From positions 5,554,459 to 5,618,458 of the forward strand of contig CM067590.1 in assembly GCA_034336665.1 (NCBI GenBank): a DNA stretch of 64,000 bases, read 5' to 3'. Positions 1 through 13,800 of this stretch are shown piece by piece (within the stretch, counting starts at the first letter, position 1; each line of letters opens with the position of its first letter). This DNA comes from Luscinia megarhynchos. Lineage: Eukaryota > Chordata > Aves > Passeriformes > Turdidae. The position numbers were made by a program, and so were the translations under genes. The notes under the pieces are model-generated. The model was not told the DNA's origin and made no database searches. It was given only the letters and a program-made list of their open reading frames with translations.

Positions 1-1530
<1,530 letters not shown>

Positions 1531-2225
1531 CTTGCTCGTGCTTTTTGTATGGAATAGATAATGGAGTGACAGAAGTTGAAACATTTTTGTTAGTGTAAAA
1601 CTCATTTTGCGCCAATTTTCACAAGTGTTTGTCTTAGTCTAAATGAGAAGTGAAAAGGTTTTATATTCTGGGATGCAACTGACATGTTCAAATGTTTGAA
1701 ATCCCACAATGTTAGACCAATTTTAAGTTCCTTTAAGTTATTTCATTTAAAACATGTTAAAAATCCCCTGAAATCTTAAGTAGATTGCATTAACTAGATC
1801 CTCTGGATGGTGGTAAAATTGAAGCATGCTTTCACTTATGAGACTAACATTTGTTTCATTGAATGTTGTCTGCAAAAACTGGAATTTTCTGAAAAATATC
1901 AGGCTGAATTCATTGATTTTCTTTGGTTTTATGTTGTTCTTCCTACCCATCCCCCTGTCCTTTTGTTCCCCCCCTTTCAGTAGTATGGAAGAATAGTTGA
2001 GAAATACTAATGTTTTAGTGGACAGTAAATTGTTTGATCAATTAATATTCATTACTCTGTGTCTAGTTGAGGATCAGGCTTTTTAAAGTCAAGGTCTTGT
2101 AAGTAGTAGCATGCCAGCCTAACTTTAACACCATTGAGGAGGTAAGTTGCACACTGAGCAGTGGCCAAGCTGTCCAATTCACAGGTTTTAGAAAGGTGAC
2201 TTTTAAAGCCCATTTTGAGAGGAAT

Positions 2226-2235
2226 GGACCAAAGA
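2226..2235 (+). promoter_or_regulatory. Overlapping miR-133 and miR-9 seed matches
   Basis: GGACCAAAGA contains a full 8-mer match for the miR-133 seed (GGACCAAA, 2226-2233) and one for the miR-9 seed (ACCAAAGA, 2228-2235). The two overlap by six bases, so only one microRNA could pair at a time. Both microRNAs are reported repressors of HuR in mammals. Function here is inferred. Confidence 0.4.
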
Positions 2236-2679
2236 GTTTCAAAGAAACTCCAGGAAGATTTCAGAGTCAAAATGAAACTCCAAAAAAGCGAGTGTGAATA
2301 TATGTTGCTACTTTATCAGACTGAATCTCTTCTGTCCAAATATTTAATGCATGGTGCACTACTTACTGGTACATTATAATACAGCAAGATACTTACTCAT
2401 TTTCCAAGATCATTGTAGTTTGAATTCCTTTGGCAGTTCTATTTTGTAAAAAAAAACAGTTATAAACATTTGAGCATTGTATTTCTCGCATCCCTTCTAA
2501 TGAGTGCTAGTTTTTCTATTTTAATAGGATTTTGTTTTGACAACTAGCTTTACTTATTGAACACTCAGCAGAAAAGTACTTACAACTTGCAAGTTAGATA
2601 TTAACCAAAAAACCCCTTTGATTTGTAGATTTAAAGATTAATCCCCCAAGTTTTCTGCAGACTGCCTTGAAACTTTGAG

Positions 2680-2815
2680 TTGTTCTGTTTCTGTTAATTT
2701 TCTTTTGCTTTTTTGTGTTTTTTGTTTGTTTTTACTTTTGCATTTAAGAACATTAAATTTGATTTTGTTTTGCTCAAATTTTGTTTTGTTTTTTATTTTC
2801 TGTTCTTTTTTTTGC
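2680..2815 (+). promoter_or_regulatory. ELAVL1: U-rich element in ELAVL1 3' UTR
   Basis: A stretch of about 135 bases is made almost only of T runs broken by single G, C or A residues. U-rich sequence of this kind is the preferred ligand of HuR itself. HuR is known to bind its own 3' UTR and influence its polyadenylation and export. An autoregulatory role here is inferred from composition and place. Confidence 0.5.
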
Positions 2816-5800
2816 TAAGTATTGCACAAAGTGTCCAGCTTTCAGAGTGTTATTTTAAGGAACTGTAGCTCCTCTTTAAGGGAATTTTAATTTACTGCTT
2901 TGGCAGATGAATAGAAGAAGAGTTTTGAAACAAGCACCACAATAAATGTGTCACGTAGAGGTGATGTGTCACAGGCTGATGTGAGCCTCAGGTGTGCTTG
3001 GGTAGGAAGCTGGGAAGGCTGACCCTGGCTGCACAGGGCTGTGAGCTGCTGTGCACAGCTAGAGACCCGGCTCTGGTGGTTATGTAAGTAGAGCAGATGT
3101 GGAAATGAGGTCTGTGGCAGTTTAATGCAGTGTCTCCTTGTTTTGCCTGAATCTCTGGCAGCCCCAGAGTTCATTTCCAAGCTCCAGAGGCCAGTCCATG
3201 CTGCCTGCTTGTCCCCAGCTGCCCTTGCCTTGTGCTTGCTGCCACTTGTCCTCTCCTTGCCATTGGATCTGCACAGCCCGAGGGCTCCCTCGGCCTCCCC
3301 GTGTGGCTGAGCTGCTGACAGCCCCAGGGGGACCTGTGGGAGCTGCTGATGTTCCTGCACCTGCCCAAGGCACAGCTAAGCCCTGCAGACAGGCCTGGGC
3401 CCAGCAAGCAGCCTCCCACTGAGTTTGAGCTCGTGTGCAGTGAATGCAGGTGGGATTTTTCTTGTTACAACATGCAACCTTCCTCTCCTGCCAGTCTGCT
3501 CCCTCCCCATCTCTTGAGAAGCTCAGTGGTTGGTGAAACAGTGACTGTGACACAGCAGCCAGCCCACTGCCACCCTCCATAGCTGCTCTTGGCTGTCAGA
3601 GGTTTCCTTCCACCAGTTCATCACCATCCATCTATCACATCAGCGATTTTCTCTCTTCTGTGTTCAAGGAGAGCTTGGGGAGCATTCTGGGGGCTCTCCC
3701 AAGTTAAAGCTGTGTAGTACAGAGAAGTTTTCTTACCATATCCCATCATTGTTGAACCCTGCACTATCCTGTTCCACAGGAGTAGACTGTAGTCATTCCC
3801 AGTTCCTCTCATTCTCTCTTTATTCCATTTCAGATAAATTTGCTACTGAACTAAATGGGAGCTGCTGTTTATTACAATATTTAGCTGGGGGTTCAGACTT
3901 CCAGTGAGTGACCCCTGAACATGACTCTGTGTCAGTTCTGGTTCCAAGCACACCGACCATGGCAGCAGTACATTGCTGTTCTGCCACTTCTGAAACCCCT
4001 GCCTTGGATGCTTGCTGGCATTGCTGTTCCTTGCTTTTCCCACTCCTTCTCTGTTTTTCCATTCTTTTCTCTTTCTTTGCTAAATAAGAAGGAAATGCAG
4101 GATATGGTTTTGTACCACTACACTACAACAATCTCTTTTAGGAAAGGTCTGATTCTAACTTTCTTTGGTAGTTGCTCTGATAATAATTTTCAGGCAGTTG
4201 GTATGAGCAAAGCACTGCTGCTTGAGTCAGGAAAAGAGGGAAAACTCCTGCTACTGTCCAGAGGTGACACCACAAGTAGTGTATGATCTGCACTATTCTA
4301 ACAGGCAATAAAACCTGGGCATAAATAACTGAAGTCCAGAAAAAATTGTGTATGTATTCTTGATGCATTTGGTCCTAAACAGCAGCTTGTGCATCCTACT
4401 AGTAAAGACCAAAAGGAAGCTTCTGGGGGTGGAAACTAAATTCTAACAAGACATCTGCTAGGAGCTTTTCTGCCCAAAAGACAGGAGCAACTGGTTCCCT
4501 CCTCACACTTGAAGCTCTCACTTGAACAGACCTGTTTAAAGAGAGGTTTTGGCCTCTTCATTCTCAAAGAGTGCTCTGCTTTTTCCATTCAATTTGATGG
4601 AATCCAGGTGTTTCTGTCAGGTGATAATTCCATCAGTCAGTGCTGACAGGATTTTTGTAGAACCAAAGGGCAGTCTCAAAGCAGAGGTCTCACATTGCCC
4701 ATGAGATGCAGTGGTCTCATTTAGGTGCAGAGTTCTGGAAAGTCTTCATTGCTGGGTTAGGATGTGATGGTCAGATTTTGGAGACCTGGATTTGTTGGTC
4801 TGTACTGGAGATGTGCTACAGGAACAGCTGAGATGGGAGTGTTTTGGGGTCCTTTAGAGTAGGTTTGGAGTCTCTTGAGACAGCCTCAGGCATAGTTCTG
4901 AAGGAGCAGGTGTAATTCCTGCTGTAACACAGTTGTCCATGCTGCTGTCACAGGCTCTGTGTATAGATGCCGAGGGGAGTTGCTACATTTGCTTCCCAGA
5001 TGTTCACATGAATGGAATTCACCCTGTGTGCAGTGCTGGCCACGAGCCTCATCACCTCTAAACCTGCTGTTAACCATTAGGAGATAGGGAAATCCCACAT
5101 AAATATGGAAGAGGAATCTCTGATGTTGCTGTGTGTGCTTGGTGTGAGCTGGCAGAGGCACGAGCAGATCCTCAGGTGAGGGCATGACAACACCAGAAAT
5201 TCAGACATGAGCAGAAGCAGACAGCTCAGTGTGTTCAGTTCTCAGTGATTCCTGATAGATGGTGTCTCTGCACTGAAGTGTTGGATTTATTTTATTTTAT
5301 TCTTCGAGCTGCATTGTCATAAAGTTTGGTTTACTTGCCTGCTCCCCTCTCCTGTCAGAGACTGGCCCCTGCAGTCACTGTTCCCTCCTGTGCCAATCCC
5401 TGCATCTCGTTCTGGCTCTGGCACTGGGAGAGGCTTGAGCATCAGCTCTTGGGGTGAGGGGAGAAGTCCCCACTGCCAGTGGTCTGTGTGGCTGTGCAGC
5501 TTTTCCTTTGCTTGGATGTGTTTTTTGTACATCTGTATCATGTAAGCATGAAAACCACAGGAAATCTAGAGACAAGTCACTGGAGCAGGATAAATTGTCA
5601 CCACAGGGAACACTGGTTGGTCAAGTCTGTGGTCACTTGCCCTTGTCCAGATGACCAAAGGGTGTTTGCATGGAGAGGACACCTATTTTTATAGGGGGTT
5701 TGAATGTTGTAGTAACGTTATTTATACAAAGCAGTAAAAAATCTTTTTAAAAAAAAAGTTTTAAAAAAAACTTGATATCATTTATAGAAAGAATATCCAG

Positions 5801-5935
5801 CAGTCAAAACCAAAATGATGAATGAACTGTAAAGGTGATCCATTATTTTAAGGCTGAGTTTGGAAAATGAATACTCCTTAAGGTCCTTCAACATTTGTTA
5901 CAATTCTATGTTGCTTTAATGTTCTGGGTAAGGTC

Positions 5936-5941
5936 AATAAA
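5936..5941 (+). terminator. ELAVL1: Proximal poly(A) signal of ELAVL1
   Basis: A canonical AATAAA lies 4.4 kb after the stop codon and upstream of a second signal at 7565. It could produce a shorter HuR mRNA. Confidence 0.5.
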
Positions 5942-7564
5942 ATAGAAATTCTTCAAATATTTCAGGAGAAATTTTCTTTTCAGTGCATTTTAAATGGCAA
6001 TAACTCAAGTTCATTTTTGGATAGTTTATTGTTATATATGTGCTTTGAAAAAACAAACTTGGAGAATGTCCCCACGTTTACTTTTCTAACACAATATACA
6101 GGTCAAATGATAAAATCAGCTGTTTGTTCAAGGTAGCTCCTTTGCTAGCTCTGCCTGCAGCAGGTTAGAGTTTGTGTAAGGTTTTTGAGGTGGCTCTTGT
6201 GAGCTGCTGGCAGCCTGGCTCAGTCACATGAGCACGGGGCAGTTTGTCTGGCTGCTCTCTCTGTCAGAAGGTCACCGTGTTTTTTATTTCCATAATGAAG
6301 AAATTCATCCTTTATCATTCTGTCAGTGAAGCACCTTATTGTTACATTTCTACCTTTAGGTATCTACAAATAGCTTTAGAGGGAAGGGACCAAATTCACC
6401 TTTAGCATAAGCAAACACCAACCCCTCGAGCTCCCTGAGTGGAGCTGTGCTTTGTTTTGGCTTTTTTTTTGTTTTGGTTTTATTTTCCAAGAGCTGAATT
6501 TGTCACCTGAGGTATTTTAATCTCTGTTTGGAAGCAGGAGAGTCTTTGTGCCTTTGGCAGGTTCCTCTAATGCAGCTCTGCACTTCTCAAGGTTGGCTGC
6601 TCAGCACAGTAAAATGGATAAATCCAGAGCTCAAGAGGCCAGTGGTTATGTTCTCTGATTATTATATTTATTATTACTGGGTTTCTCCTTACTAATATAA
6701 AAAATAAAAAAATGTGGAGTTCATAAAAAGGGTCTCAGTTCCCTCCCTCTGGCTTGGAAGAGCAGTACCTCCATGACAAGCAGTGGATTGAAAATCACTG
6801 TTAAGTTCTAAGCATCCACTTGTAGGTTGATCAGGTACAGCAGCATTTCAGTGCTTGCTGTTTGTGGTCAAACAAAACCAAACTCAAAGTGTTGCTCTCT
6901 CATCCTGCATGATTTAAAAACAGTGGAAGTTTTGATGATCTCTAAAGTATACCCACCACCCCTTGAGTGGATCTGACATTCAACTCTGGTGATTCCTTCT
7001 AGATGACACTCGATCAAGCAGCAGCAAAGGTTTAGAAATATTTTTTTGTTGAGTGGAGTTTTCAGCACTGAAATTCTCTTTTGTTGCTAATGATGGGAAA
7101 ACAGTAATGGTAGAACTGCCACCTGAAACCTTGGAAAATTGCTTCTGTGTTCACATTTTAGAATCTCAATATTCTTCTACTGTCGTTCCTTATTTCTAAA
7201 CATTTTTGAGCAAGTTTTTAGTGGTATAGCTGAACTTTTTCACTTGGTCATTGAGAAGAAAATGACTTGAGACATTTGAAACATAAGTTGGGATAAACCT
7301 TTATTTGATGAGTAATTTGAATAATACTGTACTTCTAGTATTTTTATTGATTTCTTTTCCTTTAACTTATGTAATCTTTTGTTTATAAACTAATCTGTTT
7401 GTGGGACAGAAGGTTTTATCAATTGCTTTCCATACTGTACAGTATATGGTTACACATTTTGTATATTTAGTGTGTTTTTAAGTTATTGATTTGTTTTATA
7501 TCAAATAATTTATTTTTCAGGTACCATTTTCATTTAAACTTTGTTTTTACATGGGTTTACTTTA

Positions 7565-7570
7565 AATAAA
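7565..7570 (+). terminator. ELAVL1: Distal poly(A) signal of ELAVL1
   Basis: A canonical AATAAA sits in AT-rich sequence about 6 kb after the stop codon. The transcript length it predicts matches the longest known mammalian HuR mRNA. Confidence 0.6.
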
Positions 7571-10500
7571 GTATGACACTGCTTTCCAAATGTCTAAAAT
7601 GAAGTTGAATCCCATTGTGTTATTTTGAGATGATTTATGTAAATTAACTTATTTTAAAAATAACTGCAAAAATGTACCAAGTTCATACTTTGGTTGTGCT
7701 TCAATTCAAGTGCTTGGAAATTCTCTGCAATGATTTTTGAGCAGTTTGAAAAAAATGGAATTTTCATATTGAAACAGTTCAAAGATTTGTTGATGAAGCA
7801 GCAGCTTTGTAGAATCCTGTGGATGGAGTTATGAACATTGTTTTCTATATGGATTTTCAAAATTAAATGAAACAACTCATAGATATTTTACACTGGTGTT
7901 AAATTACATTATCTATGTTAATAGTGCAAAGGAGTTTTGTACTTTTGCCACATGTTCATGGCTGGTTTTGTTGAGCACTTGTTTGGAACATACTTGGGAT
8001 GCTTTTACTTGAGCCCTGGTGAAGGGTGTTGTACTTCAAAATAGAATTAGGCTTTTACTTAATTGTTCATATTTTGTCTTTTTTTCCCTGCAGGAATTGG
8101 ATTTTTATTGTGCAGTTTGGATTTGGCATGTTTTCAGAAGAATATGAACTGTGTTCAGGAATAGGCCAATCAAGGTTCCTCCACTAAAGATTTTGTAACT
8201 TGTGGCCTTGTTAGAAAGATGGAATTAAAAGAAGAGGCTTAGTTTCCTTTTTCTTTTTCAGGAAAAAAAGTTGTTGTCTTTATCTTACGTTTTTCCTCCT
8301 GATAAAACCAAACCCAAAACCCCAGCTACACTGTTACTCAGCAATGTGTAGAGAAACTTCTTCAGGGCGCTCCTAGGGAAACACCCTCGAGCTGGCCCGT
8401 TGGAGGTGTAGACTGGCTGAAGATTCGCTGCAGATTGTGCCAGATTGTCCGGCCTGGCACGGAGCAGGGGTGGGGTCACCCTGGGCTGTGCCTGGGGTGG
8501 TGCCCTGGCGGTGCTGCCAGGGTGAGGGTTGGGCTGCGTGGCCTTGGAGGCTTTTCCCAGCCTGACTGCTGCCACTGCATGAGGGGAGCAGTCAGGCCCT
8601 GGCTCCTCGCTGAGGCTGGGGCAGGACAGACACCCCAGGAACACCCTGGGGGAGGTTCTGTGTTTCACAAATGCTTCTGGAGCCACGTCCCTTGGGTTGT
8701 AATCCTGCTGGTCTGCACAGGCTGTGCTCCAGTCCCAGTCCTTTCTTCACCAACACAAACTTTTACTTTTGGTGAGCTGCAGTCTGTCCTGCTGTGTTTC
8801 AGCAGCTGCCTCCTGCCCCTTAGTCACAGAAATAATCCCTCTGAGAGCTGGGCTAATTGTTGTACCTTTGAGATACTGCCTCTGATTCTTCTCTCAGAGG
8901 CTTACAGTGAAAAGTGATGGAAAGTAAGAGGTATGAATAGTGTTTCATGTATGATGTCATGGCAATGCTGCCTCAGCTCAGGATCTCTTCCAACTCAGGA
9001 GTTTTTAGATCTGCAGTTATTTTTTCTGTGATGGGAATTTCTCAGTTCAGCACTGGTCACCATGTGGAATTATTCGTTGAGCTGAATTGGTAAAGAGCAG
9101 AAGTGAGAGTTTCTGTTCCTGCAGTTGTATCAGTGGATTGTTGAATGTGCAGCATCTGGTGTATTCAGGAATGCTCCATCATTCCTTGAGTTTTCCTTGG
9201 CATGGAACTGGAACCCTTCTCCATTCTTGCTCCCACCAGAGTTCATCCCATGTGGTTCACTTTGCTCATGTTCATTTTGACCACTATTGTATTTTCCATG
9301 TTTTTCTCCTATGAACAATCATGAGGGGAAAAAGTGCATTAAATTCTGAAGAGCTTAATAACAGACATGGCCATGTGAAGTCCTGGCCCCTCAGAGATGG
9401 CTCTTTTGTTTAAAAGCAAACCAAAAAACTTGTTGTCGACCCATTAACTCCCACACAGGGGCTCTGGGTTTTTTTCAGAATTCCTGACAGACTCCCTGGC
9501 TTTTGACTATTCCCTCTCCTTGCTCTGCTGTTGTACCCTGCTTCCAAATTTCACCCCCTTCATTTCCAAAACAGTGAAAGAGGGAGGAGGAGAGAAAAAA
9601 GGTATTAAAGTGATATGTCAGAGAAAGATGTCTGAATCATTTTCTCTGTATTTCCTGTCCTTTAGAAGGGAAGAATATGACTGTAAGAAATGTCCTGGGT
9701 CATGTTAGGGGTACACTTGCTCCAGATTCTGTGCCAGCAGTGGCAGTGAGCAGCTATTTCAGGAAGGCCTGGCTGCCATCCCCCTCCCCTTCCCTGCATT
9801 CCTCTCGTTTGCCCAGCTCAGCAGTAGCTCAGTGTCAGAGGGGCCCTGCCTATTCCCCAAATGCCTCCTCCTTAGAGTCCTGATTTTTTGAAACTGCCTT
9901 TCTTTTCCCTGAACTGTCGTCTGCTTCCATCCTTACTGACAGCAGGAAGGAGAAGTGGAACATTTGGTAGTGGTTTTACACGTGTGTGTTATCTGTGCAG
10001 CTAAATGAAGGAGAATAAATCACATTGTTCTGCTCTTTGCACTGTGACACGCTTTCTTTTTTGTCTTTTTAAGTGTTTATGTATAGAAACAGTGATGAGC
10101 AACATGGGACTCTGAATCTAGTTTGTCAAAACATAACTTGTACTAACATCTCAGTAGCAAATAATATTTCATTGCAGCAAAATTAATTTAAACCAAATTT
10201 GGCACAGTTAAAACACTGATTTTCTTTATTTGAATTTTAAGTGTGGTTTATAAAGTTCTAAAGGTTGACCTTGCCAGGATGGGTTGACTTCTCCCTGCAG
10301 GGCTGGAGCTCCATGCTTATAAAAGAGCATATGCTCAAACTAGAGCTTACAAAGAACTGAGTTCAATAAAAACAAGTTTGAGACTTCCTGTGTTAGAGTA
10401 GGGATCAGAGGAGCTGTTAAACCTACTTTAACAAACTTGTTAAACCTGCTGTTTGAATGTGTTGGAACAGATTGTGCCCCAAGAGAAGGCTCCTAGAGGA

Positions 10501-10821
10501 GAGCAGAGCAGGAGTGGTTTGGCTTGGGAGCAGAGTTGGGCAGTGGGAGCAGTGCTGGCTGCCTCCTGCCACGGGCTGCAGCTCTGTCTCGGAGAGGAGG
10601 CACTGCACTGCAGGGCCCAGGGCTGTCCTGAGCCCAGGAACAGCTGGTAAGTAGCTCCTGCTTCTCAGTCCTGGCACAGAGGCTTTGGTCTTGGTCTAAC
10701 CAGACTTGCAGAATTTGTGCTGAAACACTTCTGTGACCATGTATCCTGCTTTACCTTTCTGTCCCAGCTTGTTCCTTCTGCTTTGCATCTTTCAAGAGAC
10801 ACAGAGTGCATAAGTGTGTAC

Positions 10822-10833
10822 GTGTGTACACAC
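10822..10833. repeat. Short GT/AC palindrome
   Basis: GTGTGTACACAC is a perfect 12-base inverted repeat inside a longer alternating purine-pyrimidine stretch (about 10812-10856). Such stretches can adopt a hairpin or left-handed DNA. It is probably a decayed dinucleotide repeat. Confidence 0.5.
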
Positions 10834-13800
10834 ACATGTAATACCTGTGTGTGAGAAACCATGTAGATTGTAGTTATTCCTGGTTTGGAGTATGTACACA
10901 TAACTGTCAGTTGTGTTACTGTGCCTCTGCTGTACAGGTGCTAATGGCACATCCTGCACAGTGCAGAGGTAATTCATACAGAGATCTATGTCCTCAAAAA
11001 AACAAGATTATGTGAAGCTTTCTAGGGTGTTGGTCACAGCTGTACAGTGATGTGAGGAGCAAGCTGTAGGAGTTTAAGAAAATTAATGTCCATCTTGGAA
11101 AGAATTTAACTTCCACATTTTTCTAACTCTAGAGAACTGCCATATCTGTATATTGTGTCTTAATATTTTTCAGCAGTGGTCCTGTACTGTACCATAGCAC
11201 TGCTGCTCAGGGAGCACCTCCCCTTCCCTTCTGCCTGAAATGCAGTGCTGTCACTGCATGGGAGTCAGTGACTCCAGAAATCAGTGATTTTGTTTTAAGC
11301 CAGCTTTACTCTGTATTTTCCTCCTTTCTGGTTTTACTATATTCCATTTGCCTTAATGTTTTAATCTTTTCTTACTGCAGGAATGGAGGAAAGAAGACAA
11401 TTCAACTGCAAGAAGGACTGTGGCTCTAGAGAGATGGCACACAGCACACCAGATTCCTGGAGGGGCATCAGGGCTGCTCATGCTTTTTTTGATAAAACAT
11501 AGCAAAGTTTTGTTCTAGTGTGTTCAGAGCTGCTGTGTGAGCAACACAAAGTTCAGGTTTCACTCACTGTGGTATCTGTGCCTTGCTCACTCAGGTAGCT
11601 CATAAGGACTTGCACCAGGTGTTCTATTCCAGGGCAGTGGTGCCTCCAACGCTGCAGTAGGTTCTGGAGAACATTCTGGCTGCCCTGATGTGGATCTTTT
11701 CTTAGACACAGTGGTGCTCCAAGGCAGAGCAAGAGCTGTAAGATGGAAGCTGCCTGAGAAGCTTTGTGCTCCCCCTGATCCTGTTTCTCTGTGCTCAGCT
11801 GGGCACGTGAGCCCCGTGTCCTGTTGGGCTGCTGGGGGCCTTGAAGGATGAATGTTTACAATGGAATAAGTGCCCTGATTTTCCACATTCATATGACAAA
11901 TCCTGAAGAACATCTCTAATGTCCACTCCATGCAATGGGATGTCCAGCTCCTTTGTCATGACCCATTCCGAGTTTGTGTGAGTGAATAATGAGAGCTGGT
12001 TGTATCAAAGAAGGAATAAAACAAGAGGACAGACTTGTTGAATTGCTGAGATGAAGGCAGCCTGGTGTAATTCATGAAACAGGTGACAGGAAGGATCCTT
12101 GTGGGAGTGTTGGGGTCAGATGGGGTAGGGAGTTGGTTGATAGGAGCTGTGTCAGCCCTTTGCTTAGTGAATACTTTGGTGTTTTGTGGTTTATGTGCTC
12201 CAGCTGGGAGGCAGTGGGGCCTGTGGGGCAGTGCTGCTGGCTGTGGTGTCAGCTGAGCCCTGTCCATCTGCTGTTCCTTTTGGGAGATGGAGAAGAATTC
12301 CTTGCAATGGGTACATTTTCATCCTGTGTGAAAGCTAAACAGCTTGTTAAAATAATGTTACATGCTGTAGCTCCATACATGTTTTTTTATTAGAAGATTT
12401 TAGATATTGGGAGTCCTAGAAAAAATCCCATAATGATAATACTAATTGTCATCAAATGTCTTTGAAGATGTAAATGAGGCTCTAAAGGTGAGCTCTGGAT
12501 ATGTTTTAGGTGCTGATGTTGCTTCAGTGTCCAGTATCTTATACCAACCCTCCACCATAATCTTGTGCTGATAAAGCTGTTGGTAGGCATTTCTTTAATT
12601 GAAAGAAAGATAAGTCTTGCCAGTGGTTGTTTTAAACCTGGATCAGTTGTTAGATCTGGTTCCCCTGTAGTCCAGCCATGCTTAAGGGTCAATTAAAGGG
12701 TGGGATGAGGCTGCATAATGTGGCACTTTTATCAAAAGGTCCCTGCAAAGTGCTGAAGCAGGGAATGAAGGCAGTGGCAGCTTCTTCCAAGAGGCTCTGA
12801 ACTGAGGAAGGTCCATCCCACCAAGGCATGGTCTAAAAAACTACTACAAAGCCATGTGCTTCAAATTCCAAAAAACAGAATTTAAAGATACAGAGCTAAA
12901 TAAAAATGTTCAAATACATTTTGTCACAGAATAGTTAGTTTGGTGGGTTACTTTGAGAATAGTAAGTAAATGGCTTTTTAAAATTCAGTGACTCCCATTT
13001 ACATGTATTTTTGTAAAGCACTTGATATGGTATTGGATACCACTAAATAAACTTTGGTAGTTACAAATACATGAAATTTAGGGTGGGAGTTACTTTAAAG
13101 AAGGAAGGCAGCATGGAAGTGTTAGCAGGAGGTTTTCAGCTGGTGGATATTACTAATTTCCCAGATCTTTGGGATGCATTCCCAGCATTTACCTGTGTTA
13201 AAGTACCACATATGTGCTATGGCATCCTCTGCTGCAAATTGTGGAGGATGCTGTAGCTCTTCCCTGGCTTCTTCCTTCCCACTGTCCTGTACAAGGGAGA
13301 GGTTTTGGAGAGGCAGAAGGAGTGTGAGTGCTCTTGGCCCAGAGCGTGGCTCAGCTGTGATGCAGAGGAGTGCACAGACACAGACAGGAGCCAGCTGTGT
13401 GGAGCTGTGACAGGGATAACAGGGATGTGGGACAGCTCTGAGAAGGAGCTTTTGGTGCAAATTGTGAAGTAGGAGAGTCCGTGTGAGTCCTATAGGCTCA
13501 GTCATGTGCTTTTGTAGCATCCAGAAGAGCTTCTTGCTGGGGTAGTCCATTTACCTCTGTGTGTGCCACCATCTCCTTCAGCTGGGAGATGCACAATGCT
13601 GGGTGTGGGGAAATCCTTCCAGGACAGGATTTGGCAATCTGCTGTCAATCTATTGTCACCTGTTTGTTTATGAACATGTAGTGGAAGGCTGTTGATGAGA
13701 AGTTCAAAATCTCGATGCATCTCTTGTTCAGGGGTTGGTCACACAGGTGGCATAGAGGCTCAGAGGGACAGACAGTGAATTTTCTTCCCAGAGAAGCTGG

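Larger units (their letters stand above)
1531..7590 (+). other. ELAVL1: ELAVL1 long 3' untranslated region
   Basis: About 6 kb of AT-rich, non-coding sequence follows the stop codon. It ends near a canonical poly(A) signal at 7565-7570, and an earlier AATAAA at 5936-5941 offers a shorter isoform. The length agrees with mammalian HuR, which makes mRNAs with alternative 3' ends, the longest about 6 kb. U-rich runs are concentrated at 2680-2815. Seed matches for miR-9 and miR-133 occur at several places and are listed separately. No open frame in the interval looks like protein. The UTR end is inferred from the signal and is not proven. Confidence 0.75.
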
